DNA of 47,024 nt from Verrucomicrobiota bacterium (GTDB taxonomy: Bacteria > Verrucomicrobiota > Verrucomicrobiia > Opitutales > Opitutaceae): NCBI GenBank assembly GCA_026398065.1, contig JAPLTR010000688.1, forward strand, positions 1 to 47,024, read 5' to 3'. Shown piece by piece: positions 26,123-34,610 of this stretch (its first letter is position 1; every line of letters starts with the position of its first letter). The translations under genes and the position numbers were made by a program. A model generated the notes under the pieces. That model did not search any database, was not told the origin of the DNA, and was given only the letters and a program-made list of their open reading frames with translations.

Positions 26123-29100
26123 ATGCCTCCCATCGCAGTCCCGCCCTTCCCGCTCCCTTCTTATCCGCAGGATTCCGTCTGCCCTCCCACGCACCTCCTC
26201 GGCCCGGCTGGGACTGCGCCCGGGATTTTCGGGAAATCACCCACTGGCGTTCGTCGCGCCCACCGCATTCGTTCGCAACTGCTGTCGTTCGTCGCGAACC
26301 GCCGGAAAACGGCGTCCTTTCTCCGCGCGTTTCCGGTGATCGCACTCCTGATGCTGAGCGCCGGAGCGCAACCGCCCTCGGGCTATGCGGTCAGCCTGCT
26401 CGCCGGGCGGCCGGGATTGGTGAGCGTCGACGGCCAGGGCCGGACGGCCAGCTTCACGACTCCGAGCAGCGTGGCGGTGGACGCCGCCGGCAACGTTTTC
26501 GTAGCCGACACCACCAACCAAACCATCCGCAAAATCACGGCGTCCGGTGCGGTCAGCACCTTTGCCGGGCTGGGCGGACAACCGGGCGCCACCGACGGCA
26601 CGGGTAGCGCGGCCCGCTTCAATTCTCCCCGCGGCGTGGCGGTCGACGACGCCGGCAACGTCTATGTGGCCGATGCGAACAATCACACCATCCGCAAGAT
26701 CACGCCCGCCGGGGCCGTGAGCACGCTGGCCGGACAGGCGGGCGCGGCGGGGAGCACGGATGGGGACGGAGCGGCGGCGCGGTTCAACCGTCCCACGGGC
26801 GTGGCGGCCTACCCCGATGGCACGGTCTTTGTGGCGGACATGCAAAACCACCTGATCCGCCAAATCACCCCGGCGGGGAGAGTCACCACGTTCGCCGGGA
26901 TCGCGGGTGTCCGCGGCCACACGAACGGCACCGTCAACGACGCGCTCTTCACCCTGCCCATGCACGTCGCGGTTTTCCACGGCAATGTCTACGTGACGGG
27001 CCGCGAATCCGAGGCGGTCCGCTGGATCTCGCCCACGGGACAGGTCACGACCATCGCCGGTCAGGCCGATCTCTCCGGTTCGGACGATGGTCTGCTGGGT
27101 GCCGCCCGTTTCAACGGTCCCGCTGGCCTCGCCGTGGATCGGGACGGCAATGTCTTCGTGGCCGACAGCTTCAACGACACGATCCGCCGGATCACTTCGA
27201 CCGGCACGGTCACCACGACTCCAATCGGTCTTGTCACGACCGTGGCGGGGCAGGTGCACGTCGGGGGTTCGGCCGACGGCACCGGCACCCAGGCCCTGTT
27301 CAACACGCCCTATTCCGTGGCGGTGGATGCCGCCGGCAACGTCTTCGTCGCCGACCTCGGCAATGCCACGATCCGGAAGATCGCGCCCTCCGGCGCGGTC
27401 ACGACGTTCGCCGGTGAAGCCAGCGCCGGCGCGGTCGACGGTCCCGGCCGCGCCGCCCGCTTCAACTACCCCAACGGCGTGGCCGTGGATCTGGCTGGCA
27501 ATGCCTACGTGGCGGACACCCTCAACAACACCATTCGCAAGATCACACCGGCCGGCGTCGTGACCACGTTGGCTGGAGCCGCCGGCCAATTCGGGAACGA
27601 CGACGGCACGGGCGTCGCGGCGCGCTTCGACTTTCCCCTCGGCATCGCCGTCGACCGTATCGGTAATGTTTATACCACCTCCAATTCGGCGGCCGTGCGA
27701 AAGATCACCCCGGCCGGCGTCGTGACGACCCTCGCCGGCCAGGCCGCCACGTTTGGCGACACCGACGGCCCCGGCACCACCGCCCGGTTCGCGTTCCCCA
27801 ACGGGCTCGCGGTCGCGACCGATGGCACGGTCTATGTCGCCGATCAGGAAAACTCCACCATCCGGAAGATCACGCCTGCCGGCGTGGTGAGCACGCTGGC
27901 GGGGGCCTCCAACCAGCGGGGCGGCACCGACGGCCGGGGCGGCGCGGCGCGCTTTGTCCAGCCGGCTGGGCTGGCGATCGATCCCGCGGGGAATCTCTAC
28001 GTGTCCGACCGCGGCGACTTCACGGTGCGCAAGGTGACCCCGGCGGGCGACGTGACGACTCTCGCGGGCCAACATGGCGTCGCCGGCACGGCGGACGGCA
28101 CGGGCACCGCCGCGCGCTTCGCCTTTGCCGGCGGCATCGCGATCGACCGGCAGGGCACGCTCTTTGTGGCCGACGCCAACAATCGGATCCGCCAGATCAC
28201 CCCGGCGGGCGTGGTCACCACGATCGTGGCCGACCCCGGTGCCGGTGGCAGCGAACTTCCCCAGCCCGACCTGGCCAAGAACATCGCAACGGACCTCGCC
28301 GGCAATCTCTACGTCACGGATAGCACGAGCAACACGGTCCGCAAAGCCGTCTCAACGACGCGACTGGTGAATCTCTCCGTGCGCACCCGCGTCGGCACCG
28401 ACGACCAGACGCCCATCCTGGGATTTGTCCTCTCGGACGGCAGTCCCAAGCCCCTGCTGGTCCGCGGAGTCGGACCGACGTTGGCGACGCTCGGCGTGGC
28501 GGGCGCGACGGCCGACCCGCAACTGAGCCTCGTCGACCAAAAGGCGAGTCTCGTCGAGCAAAACGACAATTGGGGTGGCACGGCGCAGTTGAGCGACGCC
28601 TTTCGCAAGGTCGGAGCTTTTCCCTTGGAAAACGGCTCCAAGGACGCGGCCTTGTTGTCGACGCTGGTGCCCGGACTGTATTCAGCGCGCGTCACCGCCG
28701 CGGGTACCGGTGGCGGCGTGACGTTGATGGAGGCTTACGACGCCGATCCGTCCGGCACGAGTCGGTTGACCAACGCGTCGATCCGAGCCTTCTCCGGTCT
28801 TGCGGACAACACCCTGATTGCTGGCTTCGTCCTTTCGGGCTCGGTGCCGAAGACCCTGCTGATCCGGGCCGCGGGCCCGTCATTGGCCAGGCTGGGTCTC
28901 GGCGCTTCCGGTCTGCTGAGCGATCCGAAACTCACGCTCTTCCGCGGCTCCACGAGCCTCGACGAAAACGACAACTGGGGCGGTACGGTCGAGCTCAAGG
29001 CCGCGAGCCGCACCGTTGGCGCCTTCGACCTCGATTCTGACGCGAGCAAGGACGCCGCGCTGCTGGTGACCCTTCCCCCCGGAGTCTATACCGCGCAGGT

Positions 29101-29158
29101 CACGGGCGCGAACGCCGGGGTCGGCGTGGCGTTGATCGAGATCTACGAACTGCCTTGA
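26123..29158 (+). CDS. secreted NHL-repeat protein with two C-terminal Opitutaceae-type modules
   Basis: A 1011-aa protein with 12 NHL repeats (~92-745) of the form P-x-GVAVDxxGNVYVADxxN and TIRKITPAGVVTTLAG, enough for two six-bladed propellers. Two copies of a ~125-residue module follow (~747-872 and ~880-1011): each has RLxNxSxR, LLxRxxGPxLAxLG, LxExDNWGG, GAFxLxxxSKDAAL and LPPGxYTAQVTG. The same module ends the Ig protein at 35981-40660. From ATG 26123 the hydrophobic signal segment (FLRAFPVIALLMLSAGA) begins only at residue ~66, an unusually long, basic lead; no better start codon exists except GTG 26336, which leaves too short a signal. NHL propellers bind proteins, glycans or RNA; the ligand is unknown. 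Confidence 0.85.
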   Translation: MPPIAVPPFPLPSYPQDSVCPPTHLLGPAGTAPGIFGKSPTGVRRAHRIRSQLLSFVANRRKTASFLRAFPVIALLMLSAGAQPPSGYAVSLLAGRPGLVSVDGQGRTASFTTPSSVAVDAAGNVFVADTTNQTIRKITASGAVSTFAGLGGQPGATDGTGSAARFNSPRGVAVDDAGNVYVADANNHTIRKITPAGAVSTLAGQAGAAGSTDGDGAAARFNRPTGVAAYPDGTVFVADMQNHLIRQITPAGRVTTFAGIAGVRGHTNGTVNDALFTLPMHVAVFHGNVYVTGRESEAVRWISPTGQVTTIAGQADLSGSDDGLLGAARFNGPAGLAVDRDGNVFVADSFNDTIRRITSTGTVTTTPIGLVTTVAGQVHVGGSADGTGTQALFNTPYSVAVDAAGNVFVADLGNATIRKIAPSGAVTTFAGEASAGAVDGPGRAARFNYPNGVAVDLAGNAYVADTLNNTIRKITPAGVVTTLAGAAGQFGNDDGTGVAARFDFPLGIAVDRIGNVYTTSNSAAVRKITPAGVVTTLAGQAATFGDTDGPGTTARFAFPNGLAVATDGTVYVADQENSTIRKITPAGVVSTLAGASNQRGGTDGRGGAARFVQPAGLAIDPAGNLYVSDRGDFTVRKVTPAGDVTTLAGQHGVAGTADGTGTAARFAFAGGIAIDRQGTLFVADANNRIRQITPAGVVTTIVADPGAGGSELPQPDLAKNIATDLAGNLYVTDSTSNTVRKAVSTTRLVNLSVRTRVGTDDQTPILGFVLSDGSPKPLLVRGVGPTLATLGVAGATADPQLSLVDQKASLVEQNDNWGGTAQLSDAFRKVGAFPLENGSKDAALLSTLVPGLYSARVTAAGTGGGVTLMEAYDADPSGTSRLTNASIRAFSGLADNTLIAGFVLSGSVPKTLLIRAAGPSLARLGLGASGLLSDPKLTLFRGSTSLDENDNWGGTVELKAASRTVGAFDLDSDASKDAALLVTLPPGVYTAQVTGANAGVGVALIEIYELP

Positions 29159-29254
29159 GCACGCTTGGGCGCCCGCGGACCGGTCATCCGCCCCGCAGTG
29201 GGGAACGGCTTTTCCTTTGCGCCCGTCACCCCGTTTGGGGAGCCTTAGGCTCCT

Positions 29255-30907
29255 GTGCTTCAGCCCGCCGAAAATTCCAACATCGCGCGTCATCTTGCCC
29301 TCATGGCGGCTGCGCACCCGACGCGCGCCGCGCTGAAGATCCCCCGCGGCCGCACCGCCGCCGGTGACATCGACTACCTCTCGCTCACATTTGCCGAGCT
29401 CGACGCCGAAGTCTCGGCGTGGTGCGCCCGCCTCACCTCCGCCGGCCTCGCGCGCGGCGACCGCACCCTCCTGATGGTGCGCCAGGGGCTCCCGCTGATC
29501 GCCTCCGCCTTCGCGCTTTTCCGCCTCGGAGCGGTGCCCGTGGTCATCGATCCCGGCATGGGGTTGAAGAGCTTTCTCAACTGCGTCGCCCGCTCCCGCC
29601 CCACCGCCCTAGTGGGCATCCCGCTCGCGCAACTCCTCAGCCACCTCTTCCGTCCGACCTTCCGCTCGGTCAAGATTCGCGTGCGTGCCAGCGGCTCCCT
29701 CACCGCCCGCCTCACGCGCGCCGGCTCCCAGCCTTTGGCGATCGGCTCTCAGCCCGCCGCCGCCGCGGCCACCGACCTCGCCGCCATTCTCTTCACGTCC
29801 GGCTCCACCGGTGCCCCGAAGGGCGTGTGCTACGAGCACGGCATGTTCGAGGCCCAGGTTCGCCTCATCCGCGAGACCTACGGCATCGCTCCCGGCGAAA
29901 TCGATCTCCCGCTCCTCCCCATCTTCGCCCTGTTCAATCCCGCCCTCGGCATGACAACCATCGTGCCCGAGATCGACCCGCGTCGTCCCGCGGACGTCGA
30001 CCCCGCAAAGATCGTCCAGGCCATCGTGCAGGAAAAGGTCACCTCCTCCTTCGGGTCCCCAACCCTGTGGAGCAAAATCGGCGAGCACTGCCGCACCCAA
30101 AATCTCACCCTGCCTTCACTGCGCCGCGTGCTCAGTGCCGGCGCACCGGTGCCCGCCGCGCTCTGGAAAAATTCCCGCGGGTTTCTCCCTTCGGGCGAGC
30201 TCCACAGTCCGTACGGCGCCACCGAATCGCTGCCGGTTGCCAGTGTGTCCGCCTCCGAGATCGACCTCGCCTCCACCCGGGGTGCCTGTGTCGGCCGTCC
30301 CATCCCGGGCATCGACGTCCGCATCGTCGCGGTCACCGACACCCCGATCGCCCGCCTCACCGACACCCGCGAGCTTCCCCGCGGCGAAATCGGCGAGATC
30401 ATCGTCCGCGGCCCAGTCGTCACCAAAACTTACGACACCCTGCCCGAGGCCACCGCCCTTGCGAAAATCCCCGACGGCCCGTCCGCCGTCTGGCACCGCA
30501 TGGGTGACTGCGGCTACCTCGACGAAGCCGGACGCCTCTGGTTCTGCGGGCGCAAGGCCGAGCGCGTCGAAACCGCGTCGGGCACACTTTACACCGAGCC
30601 CTGCGAACAGGTTTTCCGCACCCATCCCCGCGTCGCCCGCTGCGCGCTGGTCGGCCTGGGCGAACGCGGCCAGCAGCGCCCGGCGCTGATCGTCGAGGCC
30701 GACATCACCGAGTCCGACGAGGCCCGCCCCTTCGCCCGCGAGCTCCGCGCTCTCGCGTTGGAACACCCCCACACCGCGTCCATCAAACTCTTCTACTTCC
30801 ACCCGAAGTTCCCGGTCGACGTCCGCCACAACGCGAAAATCCATCGCCTCACTCTCGCCCAGTGGGCGCTTTCCGCCAAGGGCTACGAGTCCGACCCGAA
30901 ACGCTAG
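29255..30907 (+). CDS. oleC: OleC-type beta-lactone synthetase (acyl-AMP ligase family)
   Basis: A 550-aa ANL-superfamily enzyme from GTG 29255. Motifs: ATP loop LFTSGSTGAPKGVCYEHG, SPYGATESLPVAS, and GDCGYLDEAGRLWFCGRKAE. The pattern PIFALFNPALGMTTIVPEID and the end FPVDVRHNAKIHRLTLAQWA are those of OleC rather than acyl-CoA ligases. OleC turns the beta-hydroxy acid made by OleD into a cis-beta-lactone, which OleB decarboxylates to a long-chain olefin; OleA makes the initial beta-keto acid. Only OleC and OleD are in the window; no thiolase (OleA) or alpha/beta hydrolase (OleB) lies next to them. Confidence 0.93.
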   Translation: MLQPAENSNIARHLALMAAAHPTRAALKIPRGRTAAGDIDYLSLTFAELDAEVSAWCARLTSAGLARGDRTLLMVRQGLPLIASAFALFRLGAVPVVIDPGMGLKSFLNCVARSRPTALVGIPLAQLLSHLFRPTFRSVKIRVRASGSLTARLTRAGSQPLAIGSQPAAAAATDLAAILFTSGSTGAPKGVCYEHGMFEAQVRLIRETYGIAPGEIDLPLLPIFALFNPALGMTTIVPEIDPRRPADVDPAKIVQAIVQEKVTSSFGSPTLWSKIGEHCRTQNLTLPSLRRVLSAGAPVPAALWKNSRGFLPSGELHSPYGATESLPVASVSASEIDLASTRGACVGRPIPGIDVRIVAVTDTPIARLTDTRELPRGEIGEIIVRGPVVTKTYDTLPEATALAKIPDGPSAVWHRMGDCGYLDEAGRLWFCGRKAERVETASGTLYTEPCEQVFRTHPRVARCALVGLGERGQQRPALIVEADITESDEARPFARELRALALEHPHTASIKLFYFHPKFPVDVRHNAKIHRLTLAQWALSAKGYESDPKR

Positions 30908-30979
30908 GCACACGATTTCCCGACCCATCACCCGGTTTCGACGTTCGCCTTCGCACCCATTTCAACGGCACTCTCCTCT

Positions 30980-31021
30980 GGTTTTCCTCCGGTTTCGTGT
31001 GTTTGGTGTGCTTCGTGGTTC
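30980..31021. repeat. copy of a CACGAA/CACCAAA-type dispersed intergenic repeat
   Basis: The stretch reads GGTTTTCCTCCGGTTTCGTG then TGTTTGGTGTGCTTCGTGGTT; on the other strand it is a run of CACGAAR/CACCAAAC words. A related copy lies at 34531-34610. It covers the beginning of the oleD gene, whose likely GTG start is taken from the repeat itself. From memory, similar low-complexity words are common between genes in Verrucomicrobiota. Confidence 0.5.
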
Positions 31022-32049
31022 CTTCCACTGACATTTCTTCTGCGCCCGTCCTCGTCACTGGCGGCACCGGCTTCCTCGGCCGCCGCCTCGTCGAGCGACT
31101 CCTCGCCGCCGGCCGGCCGGTGACCGTGCTCGCGCGCCGCTCCGATCCCGCGCTGGCCGCCCGCGGGGTCCGCTTGGTCACCGCCTCGCTCGACGATTCC
31201 GCCGCCGTCAGCGCCGCGTGCGCCGGCCACGAAACCGTCTTCCACACCGCCGCCAAGGTCGGCGTCTGGGGCCGTTACGACGATTTTTTCCGCACCAACG
31301 TTTTGGGCACCCGCGCGATCCTCGCGGGTTGCCGCGCACATGGCGTCGCGCGCCTCGTTTACACCTCGACCCCGAGCGTCGTGTACAACGGCCGCTCCCT
31401 CGCCAACGCCGACGAATCCCTCCCGCTCACGACTGACTGCCCGAGCCCGTACCCGCTCACCAAGGCTCTCGCCGAGCGCGAGGTCCTCGCCGCCAGTTCC
31501 CCGGCCCTGCGCACCGCGGCCCTCCGCCCGCACCTGATCTGGGGCGTGGGTGATCCGCACCTCGTTCCGCGGGTCCTCGCGCGCGCGCGCACCGGCCGCC
31601 TCCGCATCGTCGGCGACGGCACGAACCGCGTCGACATGGTCCACGTCGAAAACGCCGTCGACGCCCACCTCCTCGCGGAGCGCGCGCTCGCCGGTTCCCC
31701 CTCCGCCGCCGCGGGCCAGGCCTACTTCGTCACCAACGGCGAGCCCGTCGCCCTCTGGGCTTGGATCAACGCCCTCCTCACCGCCCTCGGCGAGCCGCCC
31801 GTCACGCGCCGCCTCTCGCTCTCCACCGCCTCCGCGATCGGCGCCGTCTGCGAAACGCTCTGGCGCACGCTCCCGCTCCGCGGCGAACCGCCGATGACGC
31901 GCTTCATCGCCGCCGAACTCGCCAAGGACCACTGGTTCAACCTCGCCGCCGCGCGCCGCGACCTCGGCTACGAGCCGCGCATCACCATGGCCGCCGGCAC
32001 CGCCGAACTCGTCGCCTCCCTCCGCGCCTCCCGCGCTTCCTCCTCGTGA
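31015..32049 (+). CDS. oleD: OleD-type NAD(P)-dependent beta-keto acid reductase
   Basis: A ~344-aa extended SDR enzyme. GTG 31015 (VVPSTDISSAPVLV) is the most probable start; GTG 30997 is also in frame. The nucleotide-binding loop VTGGTGFLGRRLVERLL is at ~13-29, the active-site segment has Ser/Thr (YTSTPSVVY) and Y-x3-K in YPLTKALAE. The VFHTAAKVGVWG signature is typical of OleD. It reduces the 2-alkyl-3-keto acid formed by OleA to the 3-hydroxy acid, the substrate of OleC just upstream. The gap of 107 nt contains the dispersed repeat. The stop overlaps the next gene (GTGA). Confidence 0.92.
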   Translation: MVPSTDISSAPVLVTGGTGFLGRRLVERLLAAGRPVTVLARRSDPALAARGVRLVTASLDDSAAVSAACAGHETVFHTAAKVGVWGRYDDFFRTNVLGTRAILAGCRAHGVARLVYTSTPSVVYNGRSLANADESLPLTTDCPSPYPLTKALAEREVLAASSPALRTAALRPHLIWGVGDPHLVPRVLARARTGRLRIVGDGTNRVDMVHVENAVDAHLLAERALAGSPSAAAGQAYFVTNGEPVALWAWINALLTALGEPPVTRRLSLSTASAIGAVCETLWRTLPLRGEPPMTRFIAAELAKDHWFNLAAARRDLGYEPRITMAAGTAELVASLRASRASSS

Positions 32050-32570
32050 CCCCCCGCCAAATTCTCCCGCCTGCGCTCGCGATGTCCGCGATCGTGTTGC
32101 TCTCGAACATCCTCGTGCAGTTCCCCGTCAACGCCTGGCTCACCTGGGGCGCGTTTTCGTATCCGGTCGCGTATTTCGTGACCGATGTCTGCAACCGCAC
32201 GTCCGGGCCGGCCGCCGCCCGCCGCGTCGCCTGGGTCGGCTTCGCCGTCGGCCTCCTCCTCTCCGTGGTGTTCGCCCCGTTGCGCGTGGCCGTCGCCTCC
32301 GGCACCGCGTTCATCGTCTCCCAGCTCCTCGACGTCGCCGTGTTCAACCGCCTCCGCCAGCAGTCGTGGTGGAAGGCCCCGCTCTTCGGCTCCGCCGCCG
32401 CCTCGGTCGTCGACACCTCGATCTTCTTCGGCGTCGCCTTTGCCGGCACCTCTGTCCCCTGGCTACCGCTCGCCGCCGGCGACCTCGGTGTGAAGCTCGC
32501 CATGGCCCTCCTGCTGCTCCCACCCTATCGCGTGCTCGTGGGCCGCCTCACCGCGCCGTCGGCCCGCTGA
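32046..32570 (+). CDS. VUT/YhhQ-family queuosine-precursor transporter-like protein
   Basis: A 174-aa membrane protein from GTG 32046, overlapping the oleD stop by 4 nt. Five to six hydrophobic helices and the family pattern: LLSNILVQFPVNAWLTWGAF, SYPVAYFVTDVCNRTSG and FIVSQLLDVAVFNRLRQQSW with D/N residues in helices. YhhQ imports queuosine precursors (preQ0/preQ1) in E. coli. No queuosine genes are nearby; coupling to oleD seems incidental or reflects operon accretion. Shorter than E. coli YhhQ (221 aa) but internally complete. Confidence 0.85.
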   Translation: MTPRQILPPALAMSAIVLLSNILVQFPVNAWLTWGAFSYPVAYFVTDVCNRTSGPAAARRVAWVGFAVGLLLSVVFAPLRVAVASGTAFIVSQLLDVAVFNRLRQQSWWKAPLFGSAAASVVDTSIFFGVAFAGTSVPWLPLAAGDLGVKLAMALLLLPPYRVLVGRLTAPSAR

Positions 32571-32790
32571 CACCGGCCCGGCCACTCGGTCGAGCGGTCG
32601 CGCTTAGCGTTCGAACCCCTACCTTCCGGGCATCCTCACGCCGCGTTTCCGGGAAGCGGGCCATGTCGAACCCGCATGGATCGTCTGACCACACGGCATT
32701 GGCCGGGTGAGGTGGTTATTGATAGTATTTTGCATCTAGCGGCGCTCACCGGAAGGCTCCCGCCTCCCGGCGCCGCAGGAAAACTCCACC

Positions 32791-33621
32791 ATGATCCTGA
32801 CCGAACCCATCAATCCCAACCAAGCGCTCTGGGAAAAAGGCGACTTCACCCGCATCGCCTCGACCATGCGCGAAAGCGGCGAGGCCCTCGTCGCGCGCCT
32901 CGGCATCCAGCCCGGCATGCAGGTGCTCGACCTCGGCTGCGGCGACGGCACCACGGCCCTGCCCGCGGCGAAACTCGGCGCCCAGGTCACGGGCGTCGAC
33001 CTCGCCCGCAACCTCGTCGAGGCGGGCAACCGCCGCGCCCGCGCCCAAGGCCTCGAGCACTGCATCTTTCACGACGGCGATGCGACCGACCTGCGGATGC
33101 TGTCCGACCGGACGTTCGACCTCACGTTGAGCATCTTTGGCGCGATGTTTGCCCCCCGGCCGTTGCAGGTCGCCCGCGAGATGGTCCGCGTGACCCGGCC
33201 CGGCGGACGCATCGTCATGGGCAATTGGATACCCAACGACCCCACCCTCGTGGCGCAGATCCTGAGGATCTGCTCCGCCCACACCCCGCCTCCGCCGGAG
33301 GGCTTCGTCAGCCCGATGCTGTGGGGCATCGAGCAAAACGCGGTCAAGCGGTTCGGCGCCGCGGGCATTCCTCCCGCCCGGATCACCTGCGTCCGCGACA
33401 CCTTCACGTTTCGCCACCTCGGCACCCCCGCCAGCTTCGTGCAGGAATTCCGCCGCTACTACGGGCCGACGATGAACGCCTTCGAGGCGGCCGAGAAAGA
33501 CGGGCGAGGGGAGGTCTTGCGCCGGGAGCTGGAGGATCTCTTCTGGCGTCAGAACGTGAGTCTCGTCTGTGACGTCACCCTGATCCCGGCCACCTTCCTG
33601 CGCGTGACCGTGGACGTCTGA
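32791..33621 (+). CDS. class I SAM-dependent methyltransferase
   Basis: A 276-aa Rossmann-fold methyltransferase. Motif I VLDLGCGDGTTALPA (~49-63), motif II VTGVDLARNLVEAG, acidic FHDGDATDL, motif IV FDLTLSIFGAMFAPRP and motif post-I VRVTRPGGRIVMGNW. The C-terminal half (~140-276) is a substrate cap. Close to the UbiE/MenG-like and small-molecule methyltransferases, substrate not known. The 220-nt upstream gap contains a locally AT-rich stretch (32713-32738) that may hold a promoter, but no clean -35/-10 pair. Converges with the TrmH-family gene, 91 nt apart. Confidence 0.9.
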   Translation: MILTEPINPNQALWEKGDFTRIASTMRESGEALVARLGIQPGMQVLDLGCGDGTTALPAAKLGAQVTGVDLARNLVEAGNRRARAQGLEHCIFHDGDATDLRMLSDRTFDLTLSIFGAMFAPRPLQVAREMVRVTRPGGRIVMGNWIPNDPTLVAQILRICSAHTPPPPEGFVSPMLWGIEQNAVKRFGAAGIPPARITCVRDTFTFRHLGTPASFVQEFRRYYGPTMNAFEAAEKDGRGEVLRRELEDLFWRQNVSLVCDVTLIPATFLRVTVDV

Positions 33622-33712
33622 AGAATCGCCTCGGCCCTCGCCCGGCTGCCCCCCAGGGCCGCCGGGCCTCCCTCCGCCACCGGGGCCGGGCTCTTCGCTT
33701 GGTGCCTGTCGC

Positions 33713-34522
33713 CTACCGCGGATTCGCCCGCTGCCGCACCGCTTCAAACAGCGTGATGATCGTCGCCATCGCGACATTCAGCGAGTCCGCCTGCCCCGCC
33801 ATCGGGATGCGCACCGGCACATCGCAGTTCTCCAGCCAGAACTGGCTCAGTCCGTACTGTTCGCTCCCCATCACCACCGCGAGCGATCCGCGCAGGCCGA
33901 CGTCCGAGTAAATCTTCTCCGCCGCCGGCGTCGTCGCCACCATGCGCACGCCTTTTTCCTTGAGCCACGCGTGCACCCGCGTGCTCTCCTCGACCACCAG
34001 CGGCACGGAAAACAGCACGCCCGTCGAGGCGCGCACGACGTTCGGGTTGAAAATATCCGTCACCGGGTCGCACACGATCACCGCGTCGCATCCCGCCGCG
34101 TCCGCGCTCCGCAGGATGGTCCCGAGATTCCCCGGCTTCTCGATCGCCTCCACCACGAGGTAAAACGGATGCTCCTTCGCCGGCAGGTCGGCCAGCGCCC
34201 GCCGCCACTGCGGCGCCACCGCCAGCAGCCCGTCCGGGCGCTCGCGATAGGCCACCTTGGCAAAGGCGTCCTTCGTCAGCTCAAACACCTGCGCCCCCGC
34301 CGTCCGGGCCTGCTCGATCAGCGCCGGCTCGTTCTCGCCCAGGAACCACTCCGGGGAAAAATAGATCTCCGCCAGCGCGACCTGCTTCTCCAGCGCCCGG
34401 CGGATCTCGCGGTAGCCCTCCACCAAAAACACCCCCGCCTCGTCGCGGGGACGTCGGTCGCGCAGCTTCACGAGCTGTTTCACGCGGGGATTCTGGAGAC
34501 TGGTGATTTTTTCGGCAAACAT
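33713..34522 (-). CDS. TrmH/SpoU-family RNA 2'-O-methyltransferase
   Basis: A 269-aa SPOUT enzyme from ATG 34522. The N-terminal substrate-binding domain (~1-105) has ITSLQNPRVKQLVKLRDRR and GVFLVEGYREIRRAL. The SPOUT core shows motif 1 VEAIEKPGNLGTILRSADA, motif 2 VMGSEQYGLS and motif 3 IPMAGQADSLNVAMA, the knotted SAM site. It 2'-O-methylates a ribose in rRNA or tRNA; the exact position cannot be stated. The frame stays open far upstream but that is antisense to the RlmD-like gene. The two RNA methyltransferase genes are divergent around the palindromic repeat at 34531-34610. Confidence 0.92.
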   Translation of the reverse strand: MFAEKITSLQNPRVKQLVKLRDRRPRDEAGVFLVEGYREIRRALEKQVALAEIYFSPEWFLGENEPALIEQARTAGAQVFELTKDAFAKVAYRERPDGLLAVAPQWRRALADLPAKEHPFYLVVEAIEKPGNLGTILRSADAAGCDAVIVCDPVTDIFNPNVVRASTGVLFSVPLVVEESTRVHAWLKEKGVRMVATTPAAEKIYSDVGLRGSLAVVMGSEQYGLSQFWLENCDVPVRIPMAGQADSLNVAMATIITLFEAVRQRANPR

Positions 34523-34530
34523 GGGTCGCG

Positions 34531-34610
34531 ACCACCCAACACATGAAACCGCCGAAAGAAAATCCTCTTCGTTTCGTCTGATTTCCCGTGTTTGGTGGGG
34601 TTTGTGGGCA
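34531..34610. repeat. imperfect inverted pair of the dispersed CACCAAA/CATGAAA repeat
   Basis: The left half (34531-34561) reads ACCACCCAACACATGAAACC and the right half (34569-34609) reads as its approximate reverse complement (CCCGTGTTTGGTGGGGTTTG). The halves flank a short centre. This lies between the divergent TrmH-like and RlmD-like genes and supplies the probable start codon of the latter. Confidence 0.5.
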
